The notes below the pieces were generated by a model. The model worked only from the letters and a program-made list of their open reading frames with translations, had not been told where the DNA came from and did not search any database. The translations under genes were made by a program, and so were the position numbers. Below are positions 1 through 11,105 of a stretch of 64,000 bases of DNA, one piece after another (the stretch's first letter is position 1; the number at the start of each line of letters is the position of its first letter). Where the stretch lies: assembly GCF_039673065.1 (NCBI RefSeq), contig NZ_JBDJKW010000011.1:62001-126000 (forward strand), written 5' to 3'. Source of the stretch: Allobosea sp039673065. GTDB taxonomy: Bacteria > Pseudomonadota > Alphaproteobacteria > Rhizobiales > Beijerinckiaceae.

Positions 1-776
1 AGCACGCCGACCGCCGGCACCATCAGCGTCCCCAGGCTGGCGATCCCGGCCGGCAGGCGCGCTATCACCACGAACCAGAGGAAATAGGCGAGCGCCTGCG
101 CGCCGAGGATGTGGAAGGCGAGCGCCGCCGCGACGCGGGGCGAGAGCGCCTTCGGCACCGGCAGGCCCTCGAAGGCGAGCATGCCGATCGCGGCGGCGCC
201 GCCGCCGATCAGGAGCTGCCAGGCGGCGATGGTCAGCGCCGGCGCCGCGACCGGCCAGCGCTTTGTCACGATGGTGCCGAGCGCCCAGCTGACGCTGGCG
301 ATCAGCGCCAGCACCAGGCCGGGCGAGAGCGCGCCAGCGCGGATCAGCGGCAGGCCGAGGCAGGCGAGCCCTGCGAGCCCGAAACCGAGACCGGCGAGCC
401 GGCGGCGGTCGAAGCTCTCGCCGAGCACGAGGCGGGCCAGCAGCGTCGCCCAGACCGGCATGGTGAAGGTCAGGATCGCGGCGCGCGAGGTCGGCGCCAT
501 CAGCTGCGCGAAGGCGAGCAGCACGTTGAAGGCGGCGATGGAGAGCAGGCCTGCGACCACCAGCCGGCCCCAATGTGCGCGCGGCACCGAGAGGCTGACG
601 CCACGGGCCAGCGCCACCGCGACCAGGACGAGCCCGGCGAAGCTCATGCCGGCGGCCCGCAGCGTCCAGGGCGCGATCTCGGTCAGAGAGATCCGGACGG
701 CCGGCCAGTTGAAGCCCCAGAGCAGCCCGAGCAGCGGCACGAGCAGCAGGGCCCGGCCCGGCGTCGCGCCGGTCAC
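1..776 (-). CDS. DMT (EamA) family transporter, C-terminus cut by window edge
   Basis: Inner-membrane transporter of the drug/metabolite superfamily; such proteins usually export amino acids or small metabolites, and the substrate cannot be told from sequence. About 258 residues are visible, with hydrophobic helices throughout. The N-terminal segment reads LLLVPLLGLLWGFNWPAVR, matching the usual WGxN/P start of EamA domains, and a second EamA repeat follows (ALIASVSWALGTIVTKRWP). The GTG start at 776 overlaps the stop of the upstream M20 gene by four bases (GTGA), so the two are probably co-translated. The gene continues past position 1. Confidence 0.85.
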   Translation of the reverse strand, partial: MTGATPGRALLLVPLLGLLWGFNWPAVRISLTEIAPWTLRAAGMSFAGLVLVAVALARGVSLSVPRAHWGRLVVAGLLSIAAFNVLLAFAQLMAPTSRAAILTFTMPVWATLLARLVLGESFDRRRLAGLGFGLAGLACLGLPLIRAGALSPGLVLALIASVSWALGTIVTKRWPVAAPALTIAAWQLLIGGGAAAIGMLAFEGLPVPKALSPRVAAALAFHILGAQALAYFLWFVVIARLPAGIASLGTLMVPAVGV

Positions 777-2062
777 GGTGCGATCTCTTCCAGCCCGCAC
801 CATTCGGCGACGAACAGCGCCATGGCGCCGGTGATGCGCTGGAGCGAGGCGAGGTTGACCCGCTCGTCGAAGGCGTGGATGCCCTGCGAGATCGGGCCAT
901 AGCACAGCGTCGGGATGCGGTCGTAGAGCGCGTAGACGCGCGCATCGAGATAGCAGGGCGACATGAAGCTGCGCAGGGCCTCGCCGGTGGCCTCCGCATG
1001 CGCCCGGCCCAGCACGGCCTCCGCTTCGCTGCCGGGCTCCAGCACATAGCCCTCGGCCCAGAAGCCGTTGAAGGCGACTTCCGGCGGATTGGCGGCGAGG
1101 AACGGGTCGGTGCGCGCGAAATCGGCGACGACGGCCTCGATGCGCCTGGCCATGTCGGCCGGCTTCATCCCCGGATAGAGCGCGATGCGGCAATCGACCC
1201 GGCACCAGCACGGCACGGAGGAGGGCCAGTCGCCGCCCTCGATCCGGCCGACATTCAGGTTGATCGGATGGGCCGCGTCGTCGAAATGGCGGTGCTGCGG
1301 CGCCTCGCGGTTGAGCGCGGCCTCAAGGTCGCGCAGCGCCCCGATCACCCGGTAGGCGGCGTCGATGGCATTGGCCCCGGCGCCCATCTCGCGCAGATGC
1401 GCCGGGGTGCCGCCGACCGAGAGGCGGAACCAGAGCACGCCGGTGTTGGCGCGCACCAACTGCTCCTCCATCGGCTCGGGGATCAGCGCGGCCTCGGCGC
1501 GGTAGCCGCGCAGATGCGCCATCAGCGCGCCGTTGCCGGTGGCTTCCTCCTCGACCACCGACTGGACATAGACCGTGGCGGCCGGCTGCAAGCCGATGCG
1601 CCGCAGCGCATCGAGGCAGAACAGGTTGGCGGCGAGGCCGGCCTTCATGTCGGCGCCGCCGCGCCCGTGCAGCCAGCCGTCGACGACCGCCGGCTCGAAG
1701 GGCGGCCGCGTCCACATGGCGGCGGGGCCGGCCGGGACGACGTCGACATGCGCCTGCAGGATGAGCGAGCGGCCGGTCTCGGTGCGCGGGCGGTGGATGC
1801 CGACGACGATCGGCGCGTCGGAATGCTCGTCGGTCACGGGCGCGCCGCCGGGATGCGCCGCGATCGCCTCGCGATCCATGGCGAAGCGATCCATGGCGTA
1901 GCCGCGGGCCTTCAGGGCGCGGAAGACGTGATCCTGGACCGCATGCTCCTGCCCGCGCGTCGAGGGGAAGCGCACCAGCTCCTGGGTGAAGGCAATCTGG
2001 TCGGCGAAGCCGTCCGCGACGGCGGAGAGGATGCGCTCGCGCAAGGCGGGGTCGAGAGGCAT
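773..2062 (-). CDS. M20 family metallopeptidase / ArgE-DapE-type deacylase
   Basis: Cytoplasmic zinc-dependent amidohydrolase of 429 residues, the usual length for ArgE/DapE-like deacylases. Visible metal and catalytic motifs are LQAHVDVVP (His105, Asp107), GRGGADMKAG (Asp138 bridging), VVEEEATGNG (Glu171/172 as general base and ligand) and a late His in GIHAFDERV. The lid/dimerisation domain lies between. Family members remove N-acyl groups or cleave dipeptides. Its place directly downstream of a peptide ABC importer, and its translational coupling to a DMT exporter, suggest it processes an imported acylated amino acid or peptide. The exact substrate is unknown. Confidence 0.88.
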   Translation of the reverse strand: MPLDPALRERILSAVADGFADQIAFTQELVRFPSTRGQEHAVQDHVFRALKARGYAMDRFAMDREAIAAHPGGAPVTDEHSDAPIVVGIHRPRTETGRSLILQAHVDVVPAGPAAMWTRPPFEPAVVDGWLHGRGGADMKAGLAANLFCLDALRRIGLQPAATVYVQSVVEEEATGNGALMAHLRGYRAEAALIPEPMEEQLVRANTGVLWFRLSVGGTPAHLREMGAGANAIDAAYRVIGALRDLEAALNREAPQHRHFDDAAHPINLNVGRIEGGDWPSSVPCWCRVDCRIALYPGMKPADMARRIEAVVADFARTDPFLAANPPEVAFNGFWAEGYVLEPGSEAEAVLGRAHAEATGEALRSFMSPCYLDARVYALYDRIPTLCYGPISQGIHAFDERVNLASLQRITGAMALFVAEWCGLEEIAP

Positions 2063-2167
2063 GGCGAAGGCTCCGCCGGGGATGGCGTCATCCGGTGAGG
2101 TCGGGGCCGCCCCGGCCGAGGGCGACCGGGACGGCTTGGTGCTTAAACGGGCCGGGGCCTTGCGGCC

Positions 2168-3774
<1,607 letters not shown>

Positions 3775-3775
<1 letters not shown>

Positions 3776-4607
3776 CAGTCCCTCCCACGGGCGAGACGCG
3801 GGTTGAGCGCGTCGTTGAGGCCTTCGCCGGCGAGGTTGAGGGCGAGGACCGTGAGGAAGATGGCGAGCCCCGGGAAGAAGCTGATCCACCAGGCGTCGAT
3901 CAGCCGCGTGCGGCCGGCGCCGACCATGTAGCCCCAGCTCATCAGGTTGGCGTCGCCGAGGCCGAGGAAGGAGAGCGAGGATTCCAGCAGGATCGCCTGG
4001 CCGATCATCAGCGAGCCCATCACGATGATCGGAGCGATGGTGTTGGGCAGCACCTGGCTCATGATGATGCGCGGCGTCGACTGGCCGATGGTGACGGCGG
4101 CCTGGACATATTCGCGCGAGCGCAGCGAAAGCACCTCGCCGCGCACCAGCCGCGCCACCGGCGGCCAGCTTACCACCCCGATCGCCAGCACGATCGACCC
4201 CAGCTGCGGTTGCAGGATCGCGACCAGCACGATCGCCAGCGCGAAGGAGGGGATGGTCTGGAAGAACTCGGTGAAGCGCATCAGCGCATCGTCGACGAAG
4301 CCGCCGGCATAGCCGGCGATGGCGCCGAGCGGCACGCCGATCAGCAGGGCGACCAGCGTCGAGACCAGGCCGATGGTCAGCGAGACGCGCGCGCCGTGCA
4401 CCATGCCGGCGGCGATGTCGCGGCCGAGCGTGTCGGTGCCGAGCGGGAAGCGCTCCATCATGAAGGGCGCCATGAAGGGCCGCCCGACCATGCGCCAGGG
4501 CGACTGCGGATAGAGCATCGGCGCGACGACGGCGAAGACGACGACCACGAGCAGGATCGCCAGCCCGATCAGGGCGCCGCGATTGCGGGCGAAGCGGGAG
4601 ATAAAGT

Positions 4608-4611
<4 letters not shown>
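3775..4611 (-). CDS. ABC peptide transporter permease, DppC type
   Basis: Second permease of the Dpp-like importer, 278 residues, with a start that overlaps the DppB-like stop by ATGA. It begins with a typical DppC N-terminal helix (RGALIGLAILLVVVVFAVVAP) and the LGTDTLGRD motif. It carries the EAA loop region (REYVQAAVTIGQSTPRIIMSQVLPN) that contacts the ATPase. It ends LNLAGEGLNDALNPR, the canonical DppC C-terminus. Coupling to the genes on both sides indicates one operon. Confidence 0.93.
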
Positions 4612-5585
<974 letters not shown>

Positions 5586-5683
5586 ACGTGGGACCAGAGG
5601 CGTCGACGGGGCGACGGGGCGGACCCGGCCGGGACAGGCCGGCTGATCCGCCGCGTCGCCCGCAGGCGGTGTCGGGGGATGTC

Positions 5684-5706
5684 ATGCCCGGCGCGCGGCC
5701 GGGCAT
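5684..5706 (-). repeat. Hairpin between peptide-binding protein and DppB
   Basis: ATGCCCGGC and GCCGGGCAT form a perfect 9-bp inverted repeat around a 5-base loop. No T-tract follows, so it is more likely an mRNA-stabilising or attenuating hairpin than a strong terminator. Confidence 0.5.
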
Positions 5707-5733
5707 GGAGGGCTGAGGTGACGGCTGCCGCCA

Positions 5734-7290
5734 TCACTCCTTCCAGGCGTCGCGGAAGCCGTCGTTGACGCCGATGCCGGTCGTCACGAGGTTCTTGACG
5801 TTGCAGCGGGAGATGGTGGGGAAGTCCATCTCGAGCAGCCAGAGCACCGGCAGCTCGTCGGCGAGGATCTTCTGCACCTTGGTGTAGAGCTCCTGGCGCT
5901 CCTTGTCGGTCGCGGCGCCGGCCGCGTCGGCGAAGAGCTTGTCGACCTCGGGATTGGCGTAGCCGCCGACATTGGCGAAGGGGTTGCCCTTGGCGATGTT
6001 GGTCGAGACGTAGGACCGGGCGACGCCCGTCGCCGGATCGCCGAGCTGGTAGAGGAAGTTGAAGCTGAGATCGAAGTCCCAGTTGCCGTTCTTCTGGGTC
6101 CAGCCGGGCACGTCGGTGGTCTCGATCTGCACCTTGACGCCGGCATCCTCGAGGTTCTGCTTGATCGCCTCGGCCCAGCGGTTCCAGACCTCGCCATAGG
6201 GGATGGCGAGCAGCTTGATCGTCTGGCCGTTATAGCCCGACGCCTTGATCAGCTCCTTGGCCTTCTTCGGATCGTAGGCGTATTTGGTGACGTCGTCCGA
6301 ATAGAAGCGAGTCTTCGACGAGATCGGGCCGGTCGGCAGCTTGCCGAGGCCGCCCCAGACCACGTCCTTCCCGAATTCGCGGTCGATCGCGTACATCAGG
6401 CCCTGGCGGAACTGCTTGTTGGCCAGGATGCCGTTGCGCACATTGACCGTCAGCCAGGCATGGGGGGCGAACATCTCCCAGCCCTTGGTGGTCATGCAGG
6501 TGTTGGGCAGCTTCGACAGGCGCGCGACGTCGTAGACGTCGACCGAGCCGCCGGTCAGCACGTCGATCTTGCCGGTCTCGAAGGCCACGGCGCGCGCGGC
6601 GGCGTCGGGAATGATCTGCCAGTAGATCTCGTCGAGGTGCGGCCGGTCCTTCATCCAGTAGTTCTCGTTCTTGACGAGGTGGATGTAGGAGCCCTTCTTC
6701 CACTCCTTGAACTTGAACGGGCCGGTGCCGATCGGCGTGTTGTTCGCCGGGTTCGCGCGGTAGTCGGTGCCGTCATAGATGTGCTTGGGCACCATCGGCG
6801 CGGAGGCGACCTCCTGCGACATGATCAGCGGGCCGAAGGGCTGCTTCAGTGAGATCCTGACCGTCAGATCGTCGAGCTTCTCGATCTTGTCGACCTGGGC
6901 GTTGACGATCGGGCGCCAGCGCGGATGGACCTCGCGCAGGAACTTGTCGAGCGAGAACACCACGTCGTCGGCGGTGAAGGGCTTGCCGTCATGCCAGGTC
7001 ACGCCCTCCTGCAGCTTGAAGGTGTAGACCTTTGCGTCGGGCGAGACCTCCCAGCTCTTTGCGAGCGAGGGCTGCGGCTCGAGCTTCTCGTTATAGCGCA
7101 GCAGCGATTCGTAGATGTTGCCCGCGACCATGTTGGTCGGGCCGTTCTGGTTCAGGCCCTGCATCAGCATCGGCGGCTCGGGCTGGACCACGACATGGAC
7201 GGTGCCGCCCTTCTTCGGGGTCTGCGCCATGGCGCCGCCAAGCGCGATCACCGACACGGCGAGCGCCAGCCCCCACTTCTTCATCGTCAT
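5734..7290 (-). CDS. Peptide ABC transporter substrate-binding protein (SBP_bac_5 family)
   Basis: Periplasmic receptor of the Dpp-like importer, 518 residues. A Sec signal peptide (KKWGLALAVSVIALGGAMAQ) precedes a family-5 solute-binding fold. Characteristic parts are GGTVHVVVQPEPPMLMQG, YESLLRYNEKLEPQPSLAKSW and GVTWHDGKPFTADDVVFSL. The ATG at 7290 is chosen because GAGGGGAG lies about nine bases upstream; a second ATG two codons later is possible. First gene of the minus-strand operon binding protein - DppB - DppC - DppDF, with the M20 deacylase and DMT exporter next in line. Confidence 0.92.
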   Translation of the reverse strand: MTMKKWGLALAVSVIALGGAMAQTPKKGGTVHVVVQPEPPMLMQGLNQNGPTNMVAGNIYESLLRYNEKLEPQPSLAKSWEVSPDAKVYTFKLQEGVTWHDGKPFTADDVVFSLDKFLREVHPRWRPIVNAQVDKIEKLDDLTVRISLKQPFGPLIMSQEVASAPMVPKHIYDGTDYRANPANNTPIGTGPFKFKEWKKGSYIHLVKNENYWMKDRPHLDEIYWQIIPDAAARAVAFETGKIDVLTGGSVDVYDVARLSKLPNTCMTTKGWEMFAPHAWLTVNVRNGILANKQFRQGLMYAIDREFGKDVVWGGLGKLPTGPISSKTRFYSDDVTKYAYDPKKAKELIKASGYNGQTIKLLAIPYGEVWNRWAEAIKQNLEDAGVKVQIETTDVPGWTQKNGNWDFDLSFNFLYQLGDPATGVARSYVSTNIAKGNPFANVGGYANPEVDKLFADAAGAATDKERQELYTKVQKILADELPVLWLLEMDFPTISRCNVKNLVTTGIGVNDGFRDAWKE

Positions 7291-7450
7291 CCCTGAAAAC
7301 TCCCCTCGTTTACGCGCGCCGGATTCCGACCCCGGCGACTTCGCAGCAATCGCAGCCGATTGCGAGGCGCTTGGCAAGGGTCGGCCGTGGATAAGCAAGG
7401 GATGAGCCAATCTTCGCGCGGGTCGGCGAAATCCGGCGGCTTGCGCACAA

Positions 7451-7485
7451 TAAAAAACGGCCGGCGCCGCGAGGCTCCGGCCGTT
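7451..7485 (-). terminator. Rho-independent terminator after phnE
   Basis: On the minus strand AACGGCCGG and CCGGCCGTT form a 9-bp stem around a 12-base loop and run straight into TTTTTTATT. It lies about 25 bases beyond the phnE stop, so it ends the phosphonate-type operon and insulates the peptide operon. Confidence 0.85.
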
Positions 7486-7510
7486 CGTCGCATGAGCGGT
7501 GCGTGCGCCG

Positions 7511-9142
7511 TCAGATGATGCGGGCGCGCAGCACCGAGGTGACCAGTTCGGTGACCACGACGACGGCGAAGATCACCACCAGCACCAGCCCGACCTGGTC
7601 CCAGTAGAGATTGTCCATCGCCGCCTGCAGCGCGACGCCGAGGCCGCCGGCGCCGACGAGGCCGAGCACCGCGCTCTCGCGCACATTGATGTCCCAGCGG
7701 AACAGGCTGACGGCCAGGAAGGCCGGCTTGACCTGCGGCCAGAAGCCCTTGAGCAGCACGGCGCGGCGCGGGGCGCCGGCGGCGCGCAGCGCCTCGATCG
7801 GGCCGGGCTTGGCCTCCTCGATCGCTTCGGCGAGGAACTTGCCGGTGAAGCCGATCGAGTGCACCGCCACCGCCATGACGCCGGCCAGCGCGCCGGGGCC
7901 GAACACCGCCACGAAGAGCAGCGCCCAGACCAGGGTGTGGACCGAGCGGGTCGCGACCAGGATGAAGCGGCCGAGCGTGTTGACCCAGATCGAGGTCGAG
8001 ACGTTGCGGGCGCACATCAGCGCGACCGGCGTCGCCAGCGCGATGGCCAGGATGGTGCCGAGCGTCGCGGTGTGCAGCGTCTCGACCAGCGCCGCGCTGA
8101 CGGCCTTCTGGAAGTAGCCCCAGTCGATCGGCCACATGCGGGCGAACAGGTCGGCCGTCTGCTGGGGCGCGTCATAGAGGAATTCCGGGATGACCTCGAC
8201 GGTCTGGACCGACCAGGCGAGAGCGACCGCGGCGATGCCCCAGAAGGCGAGGCGCATGGCCCGCTCCGTGGCGGTGTAGCGGTGCCAGACCGTGCCGGAA
8301 GCGTCGCGCCGCACTTCGCCCGAGGGTGCCTCGTCCTGGTAGATGCGCCGCATGAAGGCGGAGAGCACCTCGCCGGCCATGACCGCCAGGATGATGGCGA
8401 TGATGATGGTCAGCACGAAGTCGTAGTCGAAGCGCTGGAAGGCGGTGAACAGGGTCGCGCCGATGCCGCCGCCACCGACAATGCCGACCAGCGCGGAATT
8501 GCGCAGGTTGGAATCGAGCTGGTAGGCGGCGAAGCCGATGAAGCGCGGCAGCACCTGCGGCACCACGCCCATGATCACCACCGACATGAAGGGCGAGCCG
8601 GCGGCGCGCAGCGCCTCGATCGGCTTCATCGACATTTCCTCGACCGCCTCGGCGATCAGCTTGGCGATGAAGCCCAGCGTCGCGACGATCAGGGCGAGCA
8701 CGCCGGCGAGCGCGCCGAAGCCGACGGCCTTGACGAAGAGAATGGCGACGATGACCGGGTGGAAGGTGCGGAACAGCGCGATGAGCCCGCGCGCCACCAC
8801 CGTGACCGGCATCGGCATCATGTTGCGCGCGGCGCACAGGCCGAGCGGCAGGGCGAGCAGCACGCCGGCGAAGGTCGAGATGATCGCGATCTGCAGCGAC
8901 TCGACCATGCCCTGGACGAGCAGCTCCATCTTGTCGCCGGCCGTGTTGGGCGGCAGCATCCGGCCGATGAAGCGGGCGCCGTTGTCCAGGCCCTGGACGA
9001 AGCGCTCCCAGCGGATGTCGACGATCTGGGCCGCATAGGCGACATAGGCGAGGAACAGGACCGCGCCGATGCGCAGCGGCCAGTTCACCGGGAAGGCGCG
9101 GGCGCGCAGGCTCCCGGCGGGGAGGGCGGACGGCGTGCTCAT
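7511..9142 (-). CDS. phnE: Phosphonate-type ABC transporter permease, two PhnE domains fused
   Basis: Inner-membrane channel of a phosphonate/phosphite-type importer, 543 residues, roughly twice a normal PhnE (about 260-300). Each half carries its own EAA-like loop: MSMKPIEALRAAGSPFMSVV in the first and KPGPIEALRAAGAPRRAVLL in the second. Each half also ends with a matching segment (NSALVGIVGGGGIGATL and ESAVLGLVGAGGLGVAL). A soluble linker (about residues 270-300, RRIYQDEAPSGEVRRD) joins them. Rhizobia usually have two separate genes, so a single chain would give a preset heterodimer. Its start overlaps the next gene, phnC, by ATGA. Confidence 0.93.
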   Translation of the reverse strand: MSTPSALPAGSLRARAFPVNWPLRIGAVLFLAYVAYAAQIVDIRWERFVQGLDNGARFIGRMLPPNTAGDKMELLVQGMVESLQIAIISTFAGVLLALPLGLCAARNMMPMPVTVVARGLIALFRTFHPVIVAILFVKAVGFGALAGVLALIVATLGFIAKLIAEAVEEMSMKPIEALRAAGSPFMSVVIMGVVPQVLPRFIGFAAYQLDSNLRNSALVGIVGGGGIGATLFTAFQRFDYDFVLTIIIAIILAVMAGEVLSAFMRRIYQDEAPSGEVRRDASGTVWHRYTATERAMRLAFWGIAAVALAWSVQTVEVIPEFLYDAPQQTADLFARMWPIDWGYFQKAVSAALVETLHTATLGTILAIALATPVALMCARNVSTSIWVNTLGRFILVATRSVHTLVWALLFVAVFGPGALAGVMAVAVHSIGFTGKFLAEAIEEAKPGPIEALRAAGAPRRAVLLKGFWPQVKPAFLAVSLFRWDINVRESAVLGLVGAGGLGVALQAAMDNLYWDQVGLVLVVIFAVVVVTELVTSVLRARII

Positions 9143-9927
9143 TCCATCCAGCCTTCGCCGCCATAGATCTCGGCGAGATGCGAATCCTGCAGGCCCTCGG
9201 GCGGGCCGTCATAGACGATCAGCCCCTTCGACATGCCGATGATCCGCTTTGAGAAGCGGCGGGCGAGGGCGACGTTGTGGATGTTGACCAGGACCGGGAT
9301 GCCGCGCTCGCGGCCGACCTCTGCCAGCAGCTCCATGATCTCGACCGAGGTCTTGGGGTCGAGCGAGGATGTCGGCTCGTCGGCGAGGACGAGGTCCGGC
9401 TCCTGCATCACCGCGCGGGCGATGCCCACGCGCTGGCGCTGGCCGCCGGAGAGCTGGTCGGCGCGGCGGGTGGCGAACTCGCCCAGCCCGACGAGGTCGA
9501 GCAGGGCGAAGGCGCGCGCGATGTCGGCTTCGGAGAAGCGGCGGGTCCAGGCCCGCCAGACCGGGACGTAGCCCAGCCGCCCGCAGAGCACGTTCTCGAT
9601 CACGGTGAGCCGCTCGACGAGATTGTACTCCTGGAAGACCATGCCGAGCCGCCGGCGGGCCTGGCGCAGCGCGTCGCCCTGCAGCTTCGCCAGGTCGGTG
9701 CCGTCCAGCATGATCGCGCCGGAGGTCGGATCGACCAGGCGGTTGATGCAGCGGATCAGCGTCGACTTGCCGGTGCCGGAGGGGCCGATGATGGCGACGA
9801 TCCCGGGCTGGTCGACCGTGATCGAGATGTCGCGCAGCACGGGCTGTCCGGGCCGGTATTCCTTGACGAGATTGCGGATGACCAGCGTCCGGCAGGTGCC
9901 GGACGCATCGCTTGGCAGGGCGCTCAT
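9139..9927 (-). CDS. phnC: Phosphonate ABC transporter ATP-binding protein
   Basis: ATPase of the phosphonate-type importer, 262 residues, the usual PhnC length. Visible motifs are GPSGTGKSTLIRCINRLVDP (Walker A), LSGGQRQRVGIARAVMQEP (signature), LVLADEPTSSLD (Walker B) and a switch His in VNIHN. The sequence GMVFQEYNLVERLTVIENVLCG is characteristic of PhnC. It lies between phnD (29 bases away) and phnE (4-base overlap), giving phnD-phnC-phnE order. No C-P lyase genes (phnGHIJ) are in the window, so transport of another oxyanion or phosphorus compound is possible. Confidence 0.95.
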   Translation of the reverse strand: MSALPSDASGTCRTLVIRNLVKEYRPGQPVLRDISITVDQPGIVAIIGPSGTGKSTLIRCINRLVDPTSGAIMLDGTDLAKLQGDALRQARRRLGMVFQEYNLVERLTVIENVLCGRLGYVPVWRAWTRRFSEADIARAFALLDLVGLGEFATRRADQLSGGQRQRVGIARAVMQEPDLVLADEPTSSLDPKTSVEIMELLAEVGRERGIPVLVNIHNVALARRFSKRIIGMSKGLIVYDGPPEGLQDSHLAEIYGGEGWME

Positions 9928-9956
9928 GGGCTTGGCTTGGTCTTCTTCTTGGGGGA

Positions 9957-11012
9957 TCAGGGCTTGGCCGGAGCCTGCTGCTGCTGGCGCTTCTTGGCGG
10001 CGGCGTCCGCCTCGCGCTTCGCTTCGGCGTCGTAGGCCGCCTTGTTGTAGGGCGTGCCCGACTTCTCGGCCACGTCACGCACGATCGCCCAGTCCTTCTG
10101 GTAGGTGATCGGCAGGAAGCGGTCGTCGCCGTTGAACTCCTTCGTCATCTCCGGGGTGAAGCGGAAGGAGAAGAAGCAGTCCTGCAGCTTCTTGGCGAGC
10201 TCGGGCTTGAGGTCGTGGGCGTAGGCGAAGGAGGAGGTCGGGAACACCGCGCTGCGATAGATCTCGCGGGTGTCCTCCTTCTTGATCGTGCCGCGCACGA
10301 TCATGCGTTCATAGACGTCGCCGGCGACGGCGGCCATGTCGTAGTCGCCGGAGACGACGCCGAGCAGCGACTTGTCGTGACCGCCCGACATCAGCGGCTT
10401 GTAGTCCTTGTCGGCCTCGAGCCCGTGTTCGGGGAAGAGCACGCGCGGCGCGAGATTGCCGGAGTTCGACGAGGGCGAGGTGTGGGCGACCTTCTTGCCC
10501 TTGAGGTCGGCCAGCGTCTTGTAGGGGCTGGACGCCTTGACCACCGCGACGAGGTTGTAGCCGCGCACGCCCGCGGCCGAGCCCTTGGCGGCGAAGGGGA
10601 TCGCGCCTGCGAGGTTCACGGCGAAGCCGGTCGGCCCGGTCGAGAAACCGGCGAAATGCAGACGGCCCGAGCGCATGGCCTCGATCTCGGCCGAGTTGGA
10701 CTGGACCGGATAGTAGACGATGCGCTTGCCGGTGCAGGTGGCGAGATGGTCGGTCAGCGGCTTGAAGACGTTGGCGTAGACCGCCGGGTCCTCGACCGGG
10801 GTGTAGGCCCAGACCAGCGCGGACGGGTCCTTCCACTTGGCCGGGTCGGTCGGCGCGTCGGCGACGAGGTCGTTGTTGGCGTCGCAGTAGAGCGTGTCGA
10901 GCTGGCCGCGATTGGGGCAGGCGTCCTGGGCCTGGGCGGGCGCCGTCGCCACGGCGAGCATGAGCGGGGCGGCAGCGGTGGCGGCAAGGCGGGCAAGTCG
11001 CAGATCGAGCAA
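9957..11012 (-). CDS. phnD: Phosphate/phosphite/phosphonate ABC transporter substrate-binding protein
   Basis: Periplasmic receptor of the phosphonate-type importer. I place the start at a TTG at 11012, preceded by GAGAGGAGAGAG, because this gives a clean Sec signal peptide (RLARLAATAAAPLMLAVATAPAQA) and a 351-residue protein; longer in-frame starts would add a charged leader. The mature part has PhnD features: VWAYTPVEDPAVYANVFKPL, YPVQSNSAEIEAMRSGRLHF and KKVAHTSPSSNSGNLAPR, where the Ser/Thr-rich stretch would bind the oxyanion. Alternative start: the ATG inside the signal peptide. First gene of phnDCE. Confidence 0.88.
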   Translation of the reverse strand: MLDLRLARLAATAAAPLMLAVATAPAQAQDACPNRGQLDTLYCDANNDLVADAPTDPAKWKDPSALVWAYTPVEDPAVYANVFKPLTDHLATCTGKRIVYYPVQSNSAEIEAMRSGRLHFAGFSTGPTGFAVNLAGAIPFAAKGSAAGVRGYNLVAVVKASSPYKTLADLKGKKVAHTSPSSNSGNLAPRVLFPEHGLEADKDYKPLMSGGHDKSLLGVVSGDYDMAAVAGDVYERMIVRGTIKKEDTREIYRSAVFPTSSFAYAHDLKPELAKKLQDCFFSFRFTPEMTKEFNGDDRFLPITYQKDWAIVRDVAEKSGTPYNKAAYDAEAKREADAAAKKRQQQQAPAKP

Positions 11013-11105
11013 GGCGTCTCTCTCCTCTCGGCGGCCCCGCTCCGATGCGGCGAGGGCCCTTTGGTGACATGAAACCGTCACAAAGCACTCATGCACGCGG
11101 GGTGC

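Noticed and set aside
7499..9166. Long open reading frames antisense to real genes, for example at 7499-9166, 875-2098 and 12260-14059 on the plus strand
   Set aside because: They are artefacts of high GC (few stop codons) and encode low-complexity Arg/Asp/His/Gln/Gly-rich products with no family sequence. The opposite frames encode well-known transporters and enzymes.
11064..11081. PhoB box upstream of phnD (GTGAC and GTCAC near 11064 and 11077)
   Set aside because: The halves are an inverted pair with the wrong spacing for the 11-base direct repeats of a Pho box; too weak to list.
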